From NCBI RefSeq assembly GCF_001698125.1, contig NZ_CP013854.1, forward strand, positions 124,001 to 188,000: a stretch of 64,000 bases of DNA, given 5' to 3'. This DNA comes from Pseudonocardia sp. HH130630-07 (GTDB lineage: Bacteria > Actinomycetota > Actinomycetes > Mycobacteriales > Pseudonocardiaceae). This document shows positions 1 through 9,840 of this stretch, in pieces. The stretch's first letter is position 1, and each line of letters begins with the position of its first letter. The notes under the pieces were generated by a model that worked only from the letters and a program-made list of their open reading frames with translations, was not told the DNA's origin and did no database searches. A program made the position numbers and the translations under genes.

Positions 1-681
1 CCCGGTCTCGGCGAGCAGCCCGCGCCCGCCGGGGCCGCGCACACCGAGGCCGTGCGCCTCGTCGGCGACCAGGACCGCCCCGTGCCGCCGCGCGACCCGG
101 TGCAGGGCGAGGAGCGGCGCGAGGTCGCCGTCCGCGGACCCGACGCTGTCGGTGAGGACCAGCGCGCGGGACTCCGGGCGGTCGGCGAGCGCCGCGGCGA
201 CCGCGTCCGGGTCGGCGTGCGGGGTGACGACCACCCGGGCCCGGGAGAGCCGGCAGGCGTCCACCAGGGAGGCGTGCACCGCGGCGTCGGAGACGACGAG
301 CGCCCCGGGACCGGTCAGCGCGGACACGACGCCGAGGTTCGCGGCGTAGCCGGAGGAGAACACGAGCGCGTCGGCGAACCCGCAGAAACCCGCGAGCTCC
401 CGTTCCAGCTCGGCGTGCAGCGTGGTGCTGCCGGTGACCAGCCGCGATCCGGTCGCTCCCGCGCCCCAGGCCCGCAGGGCGGCCACCCCGCCCGCGACGA
501 CCCGCGGGTCGGTGGCGAGCCCCAGGTAGTCGTTGCCGGCCAGGTCGAGCGGGGCGCCCGGACCGTCCGGGGCGCGTGGTCGCAACCGGCGGCGCAGGCC
601 GTCGGCCGTGCGGGCGGTCGCGATCTCGTCCAGCCAGGCGAGCGGGTGGCCGGGCGTCACCGCCGGGTCGGGTCGGGTCAC
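1..681 (-). CDS. bioF: 8-amino-7-oxononanoate synthase, 3' part outside window
   Basis: PLP enzyme that condenses pimeloyl-ACP (or -CoA) with L-alanine, releasing CO2, to make the first ring precursor of biotin. The 227 visible residues are the N-terminal half. They contain the fold-type I stretch VADEAHGLGVRGPGGRGLL, typical of the alpha-oxoamine synthase family, with the Asp and His that contact PLP. The reading frame runs off the left edge, so the Lys that binds PLP is not visible. Two GTG codons, at 687 and 681, are possible starts. The one at 681 is preferred because it lies 8 bases after a TAGGGT -10 hexamer, as in many other genes of this window. It is on the same strand as bioA but separated from it by a transporter and a thioredoxin gene. 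2-amino-3-ketobutyrate CoA ligase is the main alternative within the family; bioA nearby favours bioF. Confidence 0.85.
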   Translation of the reverse strand, partial: MTRPDPAVTPGHPLAWLDEIATARTADGLRRRLRPRAPDGPGAPLDLAGNDYLGLATDPRVVAGGVAALRAWGAGATGSRLVTGSTTLHAELERELAGFCGFADALVFSSGYAANLGVVSALTGPGALVVSDAAVHASLVDACRLSRARVVVTPHADPDAVAAALADRPESRALVLTDSVGSADGDLAPLLALHRVARRHGAVLVADEAHGLGVRGPGGRGLLAETG

Positions 682-689
682 GGTCACCG

Positions 690-695
690 ACCCTA
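690..695 (-). promoter_or_regulatory. -10 hexamer of bioF (leaderless type)
   Basis: TAGGGT on the minus strand fits the actinobacterial TANNNT -10. It ends 8 bases before the GTG at 681, so the transcript would begin almost at the start codon. No convincing -35 was seen. Confidence 0.45.
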
Positions 696-714
696 GGCGG
701 GGCCCCGGCACACG

Positions 715-749
715 CGTACCCCGCGCCGGGCGGACCGGCGCGGGGTACG
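715..749 (-). terminator. Strong hairpin between trxA and bioF
   Basis: Perfect inverted repeat of 15 bp with a 5-base loop (inner arms GTACCCCGCGCCGG and CCGGCGCGGGGTAC). It lies 13 bases after the trxA stop and 20 bases before the bioF -10. There is no U-tract, as is common for actinobacterial terminators. It probably ends the trxA transcript and gives bioF its own transcription unit. Confidence 0.7.
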
Positions 750-761
750 GGGACGTACGGG

Positions 762-1154
762 TCAGGCCTGGGTGGTACCCGGCCCCGCCTCCTGCTCCTG
801 CTCGGCGACGGCGGCCTTCACCTCGTCCATGTCGACGGACTTGACCTGGCCGATCAGGTCCTCGAGGGCGTCGGCCGGCAGCGCGCCGGGCTGGGAGTAG
901 AGGACGACGCCGTCGCGCACGGCCATGACGGTCGGGATCGAGGAGATCCCGAACGCCCCGGCCAGCTCCTGCTGCGCCTCGGTGTCGACCTTGCCGAACG
1001 TCACGTCCTCGTGCTTGTCGGACGCCTCGTCGTAGACGGGGGCGAACTGCTTGCACGGGCCGCACCAGGACGCCCAGAAGTCGATCAGGACGGTCGCCCC
1101 GGGCGCGCCCACGACGTCGTTGAAGTTGTCGGTGGTCAGTTCCACGGTGGCCAT
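762..1154 (-). CDS. trxA: Thioredoxin
   Basis: Cytosolic dithiol-disulfide oxidoreductase of 130 residues. The classical WCGPCK active site is at about residues 31-36, in the context FWASWCGPCKQFAPVY. The cis-proline segment SIPTVM is near residue 75. A short charged tail (EQEQEAG) follows the fold. The ATG at 1154 is chosen because a GGAGGG ribosome site lies just upstream; the frame is open further upstream, but that part is antisense to the carbonic anhydrase gene. It is 50 bases downstream of the SulP-carbonic anhydrase gene on the same strand and may be co-transcribed with it. This is not the trxA of a trxA-trxB pair, so its specific partner cannot be named. Confidence 0.93.
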   Translation of the reverse strand: MATVELTTDNFNDVVGAPGATVLIDFWASWCGPCKQFAPVYDEASDKHEDVTFGKVDTEAQQELAGAFGISSIPTVMAVRDGVVLYSQPGALPADALEDLIGQVKSVDMDEVKAAVAEQEQEAGPGTTQA

Positions 1155-1204
1155 GTGCCCTCCAACGACGCCGGGGCCCGCTGTTGTTCCCTCGCCGGTC
1201 CGGC

Positions 1205-3520
1205 TCAGACCTCGACCGGGCGGACCGTGGCCGTGGCCGCCAGACCGTGGCCGTGACCGGCGGCGATCCGGTCCAGGTCGGAGCCGGGGACGTCGGCGTC
1301 CGGCCGGACGTCGACGAACCGCTGGGCCTGCTCGTCGAGCACCAGCACCCGGGCGGTACGGATGTCGTAGAACATGCCCATCACCTCGGCGCCGGACTCC
1401 TGGGCGCGCAGCATCTCCATCTGCAGCGCCACGTTGACCATCGCCAGCTGGTCGATCTCGTCGAAGCCGTCCCGCGCCGCCGCCTCGGCGACCGGGTGCC
1501 CGGTCTCGAAGGCGCGCAGCACCGGGCGGGCCTCCAGCAGCCAGGCGCCGAGCGCGCCCTCCGAGCCCGCCGCGCCGGCCCGCAGGCCCTTCATCGCGCC
1601 GCAGCCGGAGTGTCCGCAGACGGCGACCAGCGGGACGTTCAGCGCCGAGGTGGCGAACTCGACCGCGGCCGCGGTGCCCGGGCCGCAGGCGAGGTTGCCG
1701 ACGTTCTGCACGGTGAAGACGTCGCCGGGGCCGCTGTGCGTGATGACGTGCGGCAGCACCCGGGAGTCCGCGCAGGAGATCATCATGGCCGACGGGGACT
1801 GGCCGCCCGCCAGCTCCGACATCGTCGGGCGGATCGCGTCGCAGGTGTTCTCGTGGTAGGCCGCGACGCCCGCCATCAGCGGCTCGGCGGCCGTCTGCTC
1901 GGCGTCGCGGGACTGCCACTCGCCCCAGGTCAGGAAGCGGGCACCGGGCGTGGTGCTGCGGCGCGCCTCGTCGGGCTCGATCACGGTGACGACACCGCCG
2001 GTGCCCTCGTGGCGGGCCTTCCAGGCCAGCAGGTGGTCGTAGGCGGCGTGGTCGAGGTAGTCGGTGACCAGCCGGACGGTGATGTCGGCCCCGTGCGGCA
2101 CCGCGTTCAGCTCACGGGACAGCCGCGGCACGGCGAGGAAGCTGAGCGAGCCCTCGATGACCAGCTCGCAGCTGCCGTCGGCGGCCTGGTCCAGGTGCGG
2201 ACGCGACCGGACGGCGCGCCAGAGCAGCATCAGCCCGGCCAGCACCAGGCCGATGACGACGCCCTCCAGCAGGTTCAGGAACACGACGCCGGCGAGGGTC
2301 ACGGCGTAGATGGCGAGCTCGCCGTGGGCGCGGGCGGTGCGGATGTCGGCCGGCTTGATCAGGCCGATCCCCATCATCACCAGCAGGCCGGCCAGCGCGG
2401 CCATCGGGATGAGCTCGATGACGCCGATCAGCACGATCGCGAACAGGGCGATCCAGACGCCGTGCATGACCGCCGAGGCACGGGTCTCGGCACCGGCCTT
2501 GACGTTGGCCGCGGAGCGCACGATGACGCCGGTGATCGGCAGGCCGCCGATCATGCCGGAGACGGTGTTGGCCGCGCCCTGGCCGAGCAGCTCGCGGTCG
2601 GTGTCGGTGCGGGTACCCGGCTTCATCCGCTCGATGGCGACCGCCGAGAGCAGCGACTCGACGCTGGCGATCAGCGCCACGGTCAGCATGCCGAACAGGA
2701 CACCGCCCCAGTTCGACTCCGGCAGCGACGGCAGCGACAGGGCGTCGAGCAACGAGCCCCCCAGCTCGACCCTGGTGACGTCGGTGAAGGCGAGCGAGAC
2801 GGCGGTCGCGGCGACGATGGCGACCAGCGCGGCGGGCACCACGGTGATCTTCGACGGGAGCCGGCTCCAGCCGAGCATGATCGCGATGACCAGGCCGCCG
2901 AGCAGCAGGGCGGGCCAGGACAGGTTCGCGACGGCGGACGGCAGGTTGCCGATCGACGCGACGCCGCCGGTCTGGGCCTGGTCGCCGAGCACGACGTTGA
3001 GCTGGCCGAGCGCGATGGTCGCGCCGATGCCGGCGAGCATGCCGTGCACGACGGCGGGCGGGATGGCCTGGGCGAACCGGGAGAGCTTGGTCAGGCCGAA
3101 GACGATCTGCAGGACACCGGCACCGGCGGTGATCAGGGTGGTGACCTGCCAGCCGTAGGTGTTGACCAGCTCGGCGACGATCACCGTGAGGCCCGCGGCC
3201 GGGCCGGAGACCTGGAGTTTCGAGCCGCCGAGCAGCCCGGCGACGACCGCGCCCACGACGGCGGCGACGAGGCCGGCGAGGATCGGGGCACCGGAGGCGA
3301 CGGCGATGCCGAGCGAGAGCGGCACCGCAACGAGGAAGACGACGATCGAGGCCGACAGGTCGGCCCGGGCGTGCGGGAAGGTCCGTCCGAACCAGCCGCC
3401 GCCCGGCGGCGAGTGCTCCCCGCGCCCGGACTCGGCCGGAGCGTGCTCGTCGCGGGTGGCCCGGCCCGAGCTCGGGGTGCTGGTGTGACGGGAGTTACTG
3501 GAGTGATCCTGCGCTGACAC
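1205..3520 (-). CDS. SulP-family anion transporter fused to beta-carbonic anhydrase
   Basis: Membrane protein of 771 residues in three parts. Residues 50-430 form a SulP transporter with many hydrophobic segments, including the signature around GSKLQVSGPAAGLTV. Residues 440-545 resemble a STAS domain (ELVIEGSLSFLAVPRL). Residues 560-771 form a beta-carbonic anhydrase with the zinc and dyad motif CADSR near 580 and HSGCG near 637. SulP proteins move anions such as sulfate or bicarbonate, and fused carbonic anhydrases point to bicarbonate uptake coupled to CO2 interconversion; that substrate is inference from the fusion. The GTG start at 3520 has GGAG 8-9 bases upstream. It lies between bioA and trxA/bioF, so bicarbonate supply may serve biotin-dependent carboxylases. 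A Crp-like palindrome overlaps its likely -10. Confidence 0.9.
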   Translation of the reverse strand: MSAQDHSSNSRHTSTPSSGRATRDEHAPAESGRGEHSPPGGGWFGRTFPHARADLSASIVVFLVAVPLSLGIAVASGAPILAGLVAAVVGAVVAGLLGGSKLQVSGPAAGLTVIVAELVNTYGWQVTTLITAGAGVLQIVFGLTKLSRFAQAIPPAVVHGMLAGIGATIALGQLNVVLGDQAQTGGVASIGNLPSAVANLSWPALLLGGLVIAIMLGWSRLPSKITVVPAALVAIVAATAVSLAFTDVTRVELGGSLLDALSLPSLPESNWGGVLFGMLTVALIASVESLLSAVAIERMKPGTRTDTDRELLGQGAANTVSGMIGGLPITGVIVRSAANVKAGAETRASAVMHGVWIALFAIVLIGVIELIPMAALAGLLVMMGIGLIKPADIRTARAHGELAIYAVTLAGVVFLNLLEGVVIGLVLAGLMLLWRAVRSRPHLDQAADGSCELVIEGSLSFLAVPRLSRELNAVPHGADITVRLVTDYLDHAAYDHLLAWKARHEGTGGVVTVIEPDEARRSTTPGARFLTWGEWQSRDAEQTAAEPLMAGVAAYHENTCDAIRPTMSELAGGQSPSAMMISCADSRVLPHVITHSGPGDVFTVQNVGNLACGPGTAAAVEFATSALNVPLVAVCGHSGCGAMKGLRAGAAGSEGALGAWLLEARPVLRAFETGHPVAEAAARDGFDEIDQLAMVNVALQMEMLRAQESGAEVMGMFYDIRTARVLVLDEQAQRFVDVRPDADVPGSDLDRIAAGHGHGLAATATVRPVEV

Positions 3521-3641
3521 GAGAGGCTCCGATGTCGGTCCGTAGGGGGCTGTCCGGACCGCGGCAGTGCGGTCGCGAGATCGGGCGGGGCGTGCCGTCC
3601 TGGCCGCCGGCCGCGCCGTGTGTCCAACGGAAACGGATCTT

Positions 3642-3660
3642 GATGAGAGGGTTTCTCATC
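3642..3660. promoter_or_regulatory. Inverted repeat GATGAGA-N5-TCTCATC
   Basis: Perfect 7-bp arms at 3642-3648 and 3654-3660 with a 5-base spacer, in a locally AT-rich stretch about 120 bases before the transporter start. Size and symmetry fit an operator for a dimeric regulator. No known consensus is claimed. Confidence 0.5.
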
Positions 3661-3713
3661 GAATCGATGGCGCGCTACGAAACAGCCGGTCAGGCCGTTT
3701 CACCTCTGCGTAA

Positions 3714-3729
3714 CGTGATCAGCATCACA
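3714..3729. promoter_or_regulatory. Crp/GlxR-like site
   Basis: CGTGATCAGCATCACA matches the Crp-family consensus TGTGA-N6-TCACA at nine of the ten defined positions. It overlaps a minus-strand TACTGT at 3727-3732, which may be the -10 of the transporter gene. cAMP-receptor control is inference. Confidence 0.5.
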
Positions 3730-3774
3730 GTAGAATGCACCCGGCCGGGTGGCTCGGGAAGCGGGACCCGGTCG

Positions 3775-5103
3775 CTATCCCGCCAGTGCCGCGGCCCGCA
3801 TGCCGGCCGTGACGAGCGCGATGTCCGCCCGGGTGCTGACGAACGGCGGCATCGCGTAGACCAGGTTGCGGAACGGCCGCAGCCACACGCCGGCGACCAC
3901 GGCGGCCGCCGTCGCGGCCGGGAGGTCGACGTCGTGGTCGAGCTCGATCACACCGATCGCGCCGAGGATCCGGACCTCCCGCACCCCGGGCAGGGAGCGG
4001 GCGGGGGCGAGCCCGGTGCGCAGACCGGCCGCGATGTCCTTGATCTCGCGCCGCCAGTCGCGCTCCAGCAGCAACGACACCGACGCGTGCGCCACGGCGG
4101 ACGCCAGCGGGTTGCCCATGAACGTCGGGCCGTGCATGAGCACGCCGGCCTCGCCCCCGGTGATGCCCGCGGCCACCCGCCCGGTGCACAGGGTCGCGGC
4201 CATCGTGAGATATCCGCCGGTCAGCGCCTTGCCGACGCACATGACGTCCGGGGCGACACCGGCGTGCCCGGCGGCGAAGAGCTCACCGGTCCGGCCGAAG
4301 CCGGTCGCGATCTCGTCGAACACGAGCAGCACGTCGTGGGCGTGGCACAGCTCGCGCAATACGTGCAGGTAGCGGGGATCGTGGAAGCGCATCCCACCGG
4401 CGCCCTGCACCACCGGTTCGACGACCACCGCCGCCAGCTCGTCGGCGTGGGTCTCGACGAGCTCGGCCAGGTGCGCCACGTAGTCGTGCTCGAACTCCGG
4501 CGGCGGCTCGTCGGCGAAGACCTGCCGGGGCAGCACGTCCGACCACAGGGCGTGCATCCCGCCGTCGGGGTCGCACACGCTCATCGCACCGAAGGTGTCG
4601 CCGTGGTAGCCGCCCCGCCAGGTCAGCAGCCGGTGCTTGCCGGGCCGGCCGCGGGAGCGCCAGTACTGCAGGCACATCTTGATCGCGACCTCGACCGACA
4701 CCGATCCCGAGTCGGCGAGGAAGACGTGCTCGAGTCCGTCCGGCGTGATCTCCGCGAGGAGCCGGGCCAGGTCGACGGCCGGACCGTGGGTGATCCCGCC
4801 GAACATCACGTGGCTCATCCGGCCGAGCTGGTCGGTCACCGCCGCGTCGAGGCGCGGGTGCCGGTAGCCGTGGATCGCCGACCACCAGGAGGACATGCCG
4901 TCGACGAGCTCGCGGCCGTCCGGCAGGCGCAGCCGCACGCCCTGCGCGGACTCGACGACCAGCGGCGTCGCCGTCGCCGGCATCGGGGCGTACGGGTGCC
5001 AGACGTGGGCGCGGTCGGTGGCGAGCAGCTCCGCCGTGCCGTACGGCGCGGCGGAGCGGGGCTCCGGGGTCCCCGGCCGGGCGCCGGGATCGGGGACGGT
5101 CAC
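3775..5103 (-). CDS. bioA: Adenosylmethionine-8-amino-7-oxononanoate aminotransferase
   Basis: PLP enzyme that transfers the amino group of S-adenosylmethionine to KAPA, giving DAPA, the second late step of biotin synthesis. It has 442 residues, the normal family length. Visible hallmarks of a class III aminotransferase are the substrate segment HVWHPYAPM, the MSSWW aromatic pair, [12 protein letters not shown] with the PLP-binding Asp, and the Schiff-base Lys in VGKALTGG near residue 288. GTG at 5103 is preceded by TACGGT 8 bases upstream, so the message may be leaderless. A GGGAG just before the GTG could instead be a ribosome site. Divergent from the PaaX-type regulator gene. bioD is not in the window. 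Confidence 0.94.
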   Translation of the reverse strand: MTVPDPGARPGTPEPRSAAPYGTAELLATDRAHVWHPYAPMPATATPLVVESAQGVRLRLPDGRELVDGMSSWWSAIHGYRHPRLDAAVTDQLGRMSHVMFGGITHGPAVDLARLLAEITPDGLEHVFLADSGSVSVEVAIKMCLQYWRSRGRPGKHRLLTWRGGYHGDTFGAMSVCDPDGGMHALWSDVLPRQVFADEPPPEFEHDYVAHLAELVETHADELAAVVVEPVVQGAGGMRFHDPRYLHVLRELCHAHDVLLVFDEIATGFGRTGELFAAGHAGVAPDVMCVGKALTGGYLTMAATLCTGRVAAGITGGEAGVLMHGPTFMGNPLASAVAHASVSLLLERDWRREIKDIAAGLRTGLAPARSLPGVREVRILGAIGVIELDHDVDLPAATAAAVVAGVWLRPFRNLVYAMPPFVSTRADIALVTAGMRAAALAG

Positions 5104-5283
5104 GGCTCCCGACCGTACTACCGTGATCCACCGTCCCGGTAGGAACGGTGATCGACCCGGCGGGCTCCGGCGGTGGCCCGCGACCGGGTCCGGGATCCCG
5201 GCCGGTCGGCGCGTCGTCACGGGCGGCGGGGCCACCGAGTTCGGCGCCGGCCGGTTCCGCACGGGCACTAGGCTCACCGGACC
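5104..5283. promoter_or_regulatory. Divergent bioA / PaaX-like promoter region
   Basis: It contains a minus-strand -10 TACGGT at 5112-5117 for bioA and a plus-strand -10 TAGGCT at 5269-5274, 9 bases before the PaaX-like start. An inverted repeat CTACCG-N13-CGGTAG (5118-5123 and 5137-5142) abuts the bioA -10. On the minus strand ACGGT occurs three times in this short stretch. This could be an operator for biotin control; the regulator is unknown. Confidence 0.45.
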
Positions 5284-6213
5284 ATGGCCACCCCGTCCCC
5301 CGATCCCGGTCCGGCCGCCACCGGCGGGCCCCCGCCGTCGCGGCCCGGTGGGCCGGGCCCCGCGGGCGGCGCCGTCACCCGCCGTCGCGAGCTCGGCCAG
5401 GCCTCGGCGCGGTCGCTGCTGCTCACCGTGCTCGGCGAGTTCGTGCTCCCGGCGGACGAACCGGTCTGGACCCGGGCGCTGCTGGAGACGATGGGCGCGC
5501 TCGGCATCGAGGCGAAGTCGGCGCGCCAGGCGCTGGCCCGGACCGCGGCCGAGGGGCTGCTGGTCTCCGACCGCGACGGCCGCCGGGTCCGCTGGTCCCT
5601 GACGACGGCCGGGCGGCGGCTGCTGTCGGAGGGTGCGGCCCGGATCTACGGGTTCGGTGCCACCGCGACCGGGTGGGACGGCCGCTGGCTGGTGCTGCTG
5701 GCGTCGGTACCGGAGTCCCGGCGACAGCTGCGGCACCGGCTGCGGACCCGGCTGGCCTGGGCCGGGCTCGGCTCACCCGCCCCCGGGGTGTGGGTCTCCC
5801 CCGACCCCGCGAAGGAGGAGCAGGTCGCGCAGGTGCTCGACGAGCTCGGGCTGCGCGGGATGAGCAGCTCGTTCGTCGGCCGGTACGGCGCGATCGGCCG
5901 GCCGGCCGACGTCGTCGCCCAGGCCTGGGACCTCGACCGGGTCGAGCTGGCCTACCAGGAGTTCCTCGACTGCTTCACGCCCGCGGCCGGCGCACCGGCC
6001 CCGGGGGCGGGGGTCGGCACCGGCGTGCTCGCCCGGCAGGTCCGGCTGGTGCACGCCTGGCGGCGGTTCCCGTTCCTGGACCCCGAGCTCCCGGCCGAGC
6101 TGCTGCCCGACCGGTGGGCCGGTGCCCGCGCCGCGGACCTGTTCGGGACCCTGCACGACCGGTGGGACGCACCGGCCCGGGCCGCCTGGGCGGAGCTGGC
6201 CGGCACGCCGTGA
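5284..6213 (+). CDS. PaaX-family transcriptional regulator
   Basis: Protein of 309 residues with the PaaX layout. A 30-residue low-complexity leader is followed by an N-terminal winged-helix domain (TVLGEFVLP through GRRVRWSLT, residues 40-108). Then come a central domain with [14 protein letters not shown] and a C-terminal domain ending in AWAELAG. PaaX of Gram-negative bacteria represses phenylacetate degradation and responds to phenylacetyl-CoA. Actinobacterial members are numerous and mostly uncharacterised, and no phenylacetate genes are nearby, so the target is unknown. The ATG at 5284 follows a TAGGCT hexamer by 9 bases. It is divergent from bioA and convergent with dnaE1. Regulation of bioA by this protein is possible but unproved. 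Confidence 0.85.
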   Translation: MATPSPDPGPAATGGPPPSRPGGPGPAGGAVTRRRELGQASARSLLLTVLGEFVLPADEPVWTRALLETMGALGIEAKSARQALARTAAEGLLVSDRDGRRVRWSLTTAGRRLLSEGAARIYGFGATATGWDGRWLVLLASVPESRRQLRHRLRTRLAWAGLGSPAPGVWVSPDPAKEEQVAQVLDELGLRGMSSSFVGRYGAIGRPADVVAQAWDLDRVELAYQEFLDCFTPAAGAPAPGAGVGTGVLARQVRLVHAWRRFPFLDPELPAELLPDRWAGARAADLFGTLHDRWDAPARAAWAELAGTP

Positions 6214-6229
6214 CCGGCGGGCCCCGCCG

Positions 6230-6261
6230 CCCGGCCCCCGGTGCGCCGCCCCGGGGCCGGG
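6230..6261. terminator. GC-rich hairpin between convergent genes
   Basis: Arms CCCGGCCCC (6230-6238) and GGGGCCGGG (6253-6261) form a 9-bp stem with a 14-base loop in the 75-base gap between the PaaX-like gene and dnaE1. It could work in both directions. Confidence 0.45.
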
Positions 6262-6288
6262 CCCCGGAACACCGCACCGGCTGCCGGA

Positions 6289-9200
6289 TCAGCCCAGGCA
6301 GCCCGGCCCGAGCAGCGCCTTCAGGTCGCCCATCAGCGCCGAGGTGTGCATGACCTTCAGCGAGTCGTCGAGCCGCAGAGCCGTGATCTTGCTGCCGTAG
6401 ACCAGGGACAGGTGCACCTCGGACGTGCCCGGATGGTGGGTCAGCACCTCCTTGAGCTTCGACACGCGCTCGGGGGTGCACTGGTCGGTGCGCAGGCTGA
6501 CCCGGATCGGGAGCCCGCCCTCACCGGCGGCGGCCAGCTCGGGCACCGCGAGGTCGTTGGCGATCAGCGAGATCCGGTCGTCGCGCTTGTTGACCCTGGC
6601 CTTGACCAGCACGATCGCGTCCTCGGCCACGTCGACCCCGACGACCTGGTAGGCGCGCGGGAAGAACAGGACCTCGATCCCACCGGCGAGGTCCTCGATC
6701 TGCGCCGACGCCCAGGGCTCGCCGTTCTTGTTCACCCGGCGGTTCACGTTGGCGAGGATGCCGCCGACGGTGACCTGCCCGCCCTCGGCGACGGTCCCCT
6801 CGACGATGTCGGCGATCGAGGTGTCCGCCTTCGCCGCGAGCGCCTGTTCGAGGCCCTGCAGCGGGTGACCGGACACGTAGAGGCCCAGCATCTCCCGCTC
6901 GACGGCGAGCTTGTGCTTGCTGTCCCACTCCTCGCTCGGCACCTTCACGTCGAAGATGCCGCCGAGCGCGTCGTCCCCGTCGTCGCCCGCGCTGCCGTCC
7001 ATCGACCCGAAGAGGTCGAACTGGCCCATCGACGCGGCCTTCTTCGTGCTCATCACCGCGTCGATGGCGTCGGCGTGCACGAGCAGCAGGCCCTTGCGGG
7101 TGTGGCCCAGCGAGTCGAACGCGCCCGCCTTGATCAGGGACTCGACGACCTTCTTGTTGCAGACCACCGCGTCGACCTTGCGCAGGAAGTCGGAGAAGTC
7201 GGCGAAGTCGCCCTTCTCCCGGCGCGCCGCGACGATCGCGTCGACGACGTTGTGCCCGACGTTGCGGATACCGCCGAGACCGAACCGGATGTCGGAACCG
7301 ACCGGGGCGAAGTTGCGCACCGAGTCGTTGACGTCCGGCGGGAGGACGGTGATCCCCATCCGGCGGCACTCGGCCAGGTAGACGGCGGCCTTGTCCTTGT
7401 CGTCCCGGACGGAGGTGAGCACCGCGGCCATGTACTCGGCCGGGTAGTTCGCCTTCAGGTAGGCCGTCCAGTACGACACGACGCCGTACGCGGCGGAGTG
7501 CGCGCGGTTGAAGGCGTAGTCGGAGAACGGGAGCAGGATGTCCCAGAGCGTCTTGACGGCGTTCTCGGAGTAGCCGTTGTCCTTCATCCCGCCGGCGAAG
7601 GTGACGTACTCCTTGTCCAGGATCTCCTTCTTCTTCTTGCCCATCGCGCGGCGGAGCAGGTCCGCCTGACCGAGCGAGTACCCGGCCAGGGTCTGCGCGA
7701 TCGACATGACCTGTTCCTGGTAGATGATCAGGCCGAAGGTCTCGCCGAGCACGTCCTTGAGGGGCTCGGCCAGCTCCGGGTGGATCGGCGTGACCTCCTG
7801 GCGGCCGTTCTTGCGGTCGGCGTAGTCGTTGTGCGCGTTCGCACCCATCGGGCCGGGGCGGTACAGGGCGCCGACCGCGGAGATGTGCTCGAACTCCGAC
7901 GGGGCCATCCGCCGCAGGAGGTCCCGCATCGGGCCGCCGTCGAGCTGGAACACCCCGAGCGTGTCGCCGCGGGAGAGCAGCTCGTAGGTCTTCGCGTCGT
8001 CGAGCTCCAGGTGGTCGAGGTCGACCGGGGCCTTCTCGTTGAGCCCGATGTTCTCCAGGGCGTCGTCGAGGATCGTGAGGTTGCGCAGCCCCAGGAAGTC
8101 CATCTTGAGCAGCCCGATGGTCTCGCAGACGCCCATGTCGAACTGCGTGATGATCGCGCCGTCGGACTCGCGGCGCTGGATCGGGATGACGTCGAGCAGC
8201 GGCGTCGAGGACATGATCACGCCGGCCGCGTGCACACCCCACTGCCGCTTCAGGCCCTCCAGGCCCCGCGCGGTGTCGATGATCTCCTTGACCTGCGGGT
8301 CCGCCTCGTAGAGGGCCCGCACCTCGGTGGCCTCGGAGTAGCGCTTGTGCGCGGGGTCGAAGACCCCGGACAGCGGAATGTCCTTGCCCATCACCGCGGG
8401 CGGCATCGCCTTGGAGATGCGGTCGGCGACCGAGTAGCCGGGCTGCCCGAACAGCACCCGCGCGGAGTCCTTGATCGCGGCCTTCGCCTTGATCGTGGAG
8501 TAGGTGATGATCTGGGCGATCCGGTCCTCGCCGTACTTCTCCGTGGTGTAGCGGATCATCTCGCCGCGCCGGCGCTCGTCGAAGTCCATGTCGATGTCGG
8601 GCATCGAGATGCGGTCCGGGTTGAGAAACCGCTCGAAGATCAGCTTGTGCCGGATCGGGTCGAGGTCGGTGATCCCGAGGACGTAGGCGACCAGCGACCC
8701 GGCTGCGGAACCACGGCCGGGGCCGCACCGGATGCCGACGGACTTGGCGTGCTGGATGAGGTCGGCGGTCACCAGGAAGTAGCCGGGGTAGCCCATCTTG
8801 ATGATGACGCCGACCTCGTAGTTGGCCTGCTGGCGGTACCTCTCGGTGACGCCGTTCGGGAACCGCATGTGCAGTCCCCGCTCGACCTCCTTGATCAGCC
8901 AGGACTCCTCGGTCTCGCCCTCGGGCACCGGGGCCTTGGGCTGCAGGTCCTGGCCGGTGGTGAAGTCGATGTTGCAGCGCTCGGCGACCAGCAACGTGTT
9001 GTCGCAGGCCTCGGGGTGGACCGGGTCCCAGAGGTCGCGCATCTCGCGGGCGGACTTGAGGTAGAAGTCCTGCGCGTCGAACTTGAACCGGTTCGGGTCG
9101 GCGAGGGTCTTGCCGGTCTGGACGCACAGCAGCACCTCGTGCGCCTTGGTGTCGTCCGGGTAGGTGTAGTGCAGGTCGTTGGTGGCGAGACCGGGCAGGT

Positions 9201-9840
9201 CGAGCTTCTTCTTCAGCGCGAACAGGTCTTCCTGGACCTGCTTCTCGATGCCGATGCCGTGGTCCATCAGCTCCAGGAAGAAGTTGTCCTTCCCGAAGAT
9301 GTCGCGGTAGTCGCTCGCGGCCTGGCAGGCGGCGTCGAAGTCCTTCTGCTGGAGCAGCCGCGCGACCTCGCCGGAGGGGCAGCCGGTCGTCGCGATGAGG
9401 CCCTTGCCGTACTGCTCGAGCAGCTCGCGGTCCATACGGGGCTTGTAGTAGTACCCCTCGAGGCTGGCCAGCGAGGAGAGCCGGAAGAGGTTGTGCATCC
9501 CCTCCGTGTTCTCCGCGAGCAGCGTCATGTGGGTGTACATGAGGTCGGGGTTGTTCTCGCTGCCGTTGCCGAGCGCGGTCCGCTTGCGCTCGTGCCGCGA
9601 GCCGGGGGCGACGTAGCCCTCCATGCCGATGATCGGCTTGATGTCGTGCGCCTTGGCCTTGCGCCAGAACTCGAAGGCGCCGTAGACGTTGCCGTGGTCG
9701 GTCATCGCGACCGCGGGCATCTCGTACTTCGCGGCCTCGGCGAAGAGGTCGTCGAGGCGGGCCGCCCCGTCGAGCATCGAGAACTCGGTGTGGGTGTGCA
9801 GATGGACGAAGGAACCCGTCTCCGAGCCGCCGGCAGCCAT
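6289..9840 (-). CDS. dnaE1: DNA polymerase III alpha subunit
   Basis: Replicative DNA polymerase of 1183 residues, the usual length for actinobacterial DnaE1. It has the N-terminal PHP domain ([15 protein letters not shown], residues 12-26) thought to carry proofreading activity in this group. The palm catalytic aspartates are in PDIDMDF near 415, and the active-site loop [19 protein letters not shown] lies just before. The tandem HhH, OB-fold and C-terminal tau-binding regions follow. The ATG at 9840 is preceded by an AGGAG site and gives the canonical start of the PHP domain. It differs from dnaE2 in its intact PHP histidines and lack of an imuB partner nearby. Its upstream region holds a palindrome at a possible -10. 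Confidence 0.97.
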   Translation of the reverse strand: MAAGGSETGSFVHLHTHTEFSMLDGAARLDDLFAEAAKYEMPAVAMTDHGNVYGAFEFWRKAKAHDIKPIIGMEGYVAPGSRHERKRTALGNGSENNPDLMYTHMTLLAENTEGMHNLFRLSSLASLEGYYYKPRMDRELLEQYGKGLIATTGCPSGEVARLLQQKDFDAACQAASDYRDIFGKDNFFLELMDHGIGIEKQVQEDLFALKKKLDLPGLATNDLHYTYPDDTKAHEVLLCVQTGKTLADPNRFKFDAQDFYLKSAREMRDLWDPVHPEACDNTLLVAERCNIDFTTGQDLQPKAPVPEGETEESWLIKEVERGLHMRFPNGVTERYRQQANYEVGVIIKMGYPGYFLVTADLIQHAKSVGIRCGPGRGSAAGSLVAYVLGITDLDPIRHKLIFERFLNPDRISMPDIDMDFDERRRGEMIRYTTEKYGEDRIAQIITYSTIKAKAAIKDSARVLFGQPGYSVADRISKAMPPAVMGKDIPLSGVFDPAHKRYSEATEVRALYEADPQVKEIIDTARGLEGLKRQWGVHAAGVIMSSTPLLDVIPIQRRESDGAIITQFDMGVCETIGLLKMDFLGLRNLTILDDALENIGLNEKAPVDLDHLELDDAKTYELLSRGDTLGVFQLDGGPMRDLLRRMAPSEFEHISAVGALYRPGPMGANAHNDYADRKNGRQEVTPIHPELAEPLKDVLGETFGLIIYQEQVMSIAQTLAGYSLGQADLLRRAMGKKKKEILDKEYVTFAGGMKDNGYSENAVKTLWDILLPFSDYAFNRAHSAAYGVVSYWTAYLKANYPAEYMAAVLTSVRDDKDKAAVYLAECRRMGITVLPPDVNDSVRNFAPVGSDIRFGLGGIRNVGHNVVDAIVAARREKGDFADFSDFLRKVDAVVCNKKVVESLIKAGAFDSLGHTRKGLLLVHADAIDAVMSTKKAASMGQFDLFGSMDGSAGDDGDDALGGIFDVKVPSEEWDSKHKLAVEREMLGLYVSGHPLQGLEQALAAKADTSIADIVEGTVAEGGQVTVGGILANVNRRVNKNGEPWASAQIEDLAGGIEVLFFPRAYQVVGVDVAEDAIVLVKARVNKRDDRISLIANDLAVPELAAAGEGGLPIRVSLRTDQCTPERVSKLKEVLTHHPGTSEVHLSLVYGSKITALRLDDSLKVMHTSALMGDLKALLGPGCLG

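Larger units (their letters stand above)
3521..3774. other. Promoter region of the SulP-carbonic anhydrase gene
   Basis: Gene-free stretch of 254 bases, with an AT content well above its neighbours around 3630-3735. It holds two separate inverted repeats, listed individually, and a minus-strand TACTGT (3727-3732) that could be a -10. No small gene was seen. Confidence 0.6.

Noticed and set aside
762..1919. Thioredoxin frame extended to 385 codons
   Set aside because: The upstream part overlaps the carbonic anhydrase gene in another frame; the ATG at 1154 has a ribosome site and gives the normal 130 residues.
3775..5736. bioA frame extended to 653 codons
   Set aside because: The extension overlaps the PaaX-like gene and lacks family similarity; GTG at 5103 starts the conserved protein.
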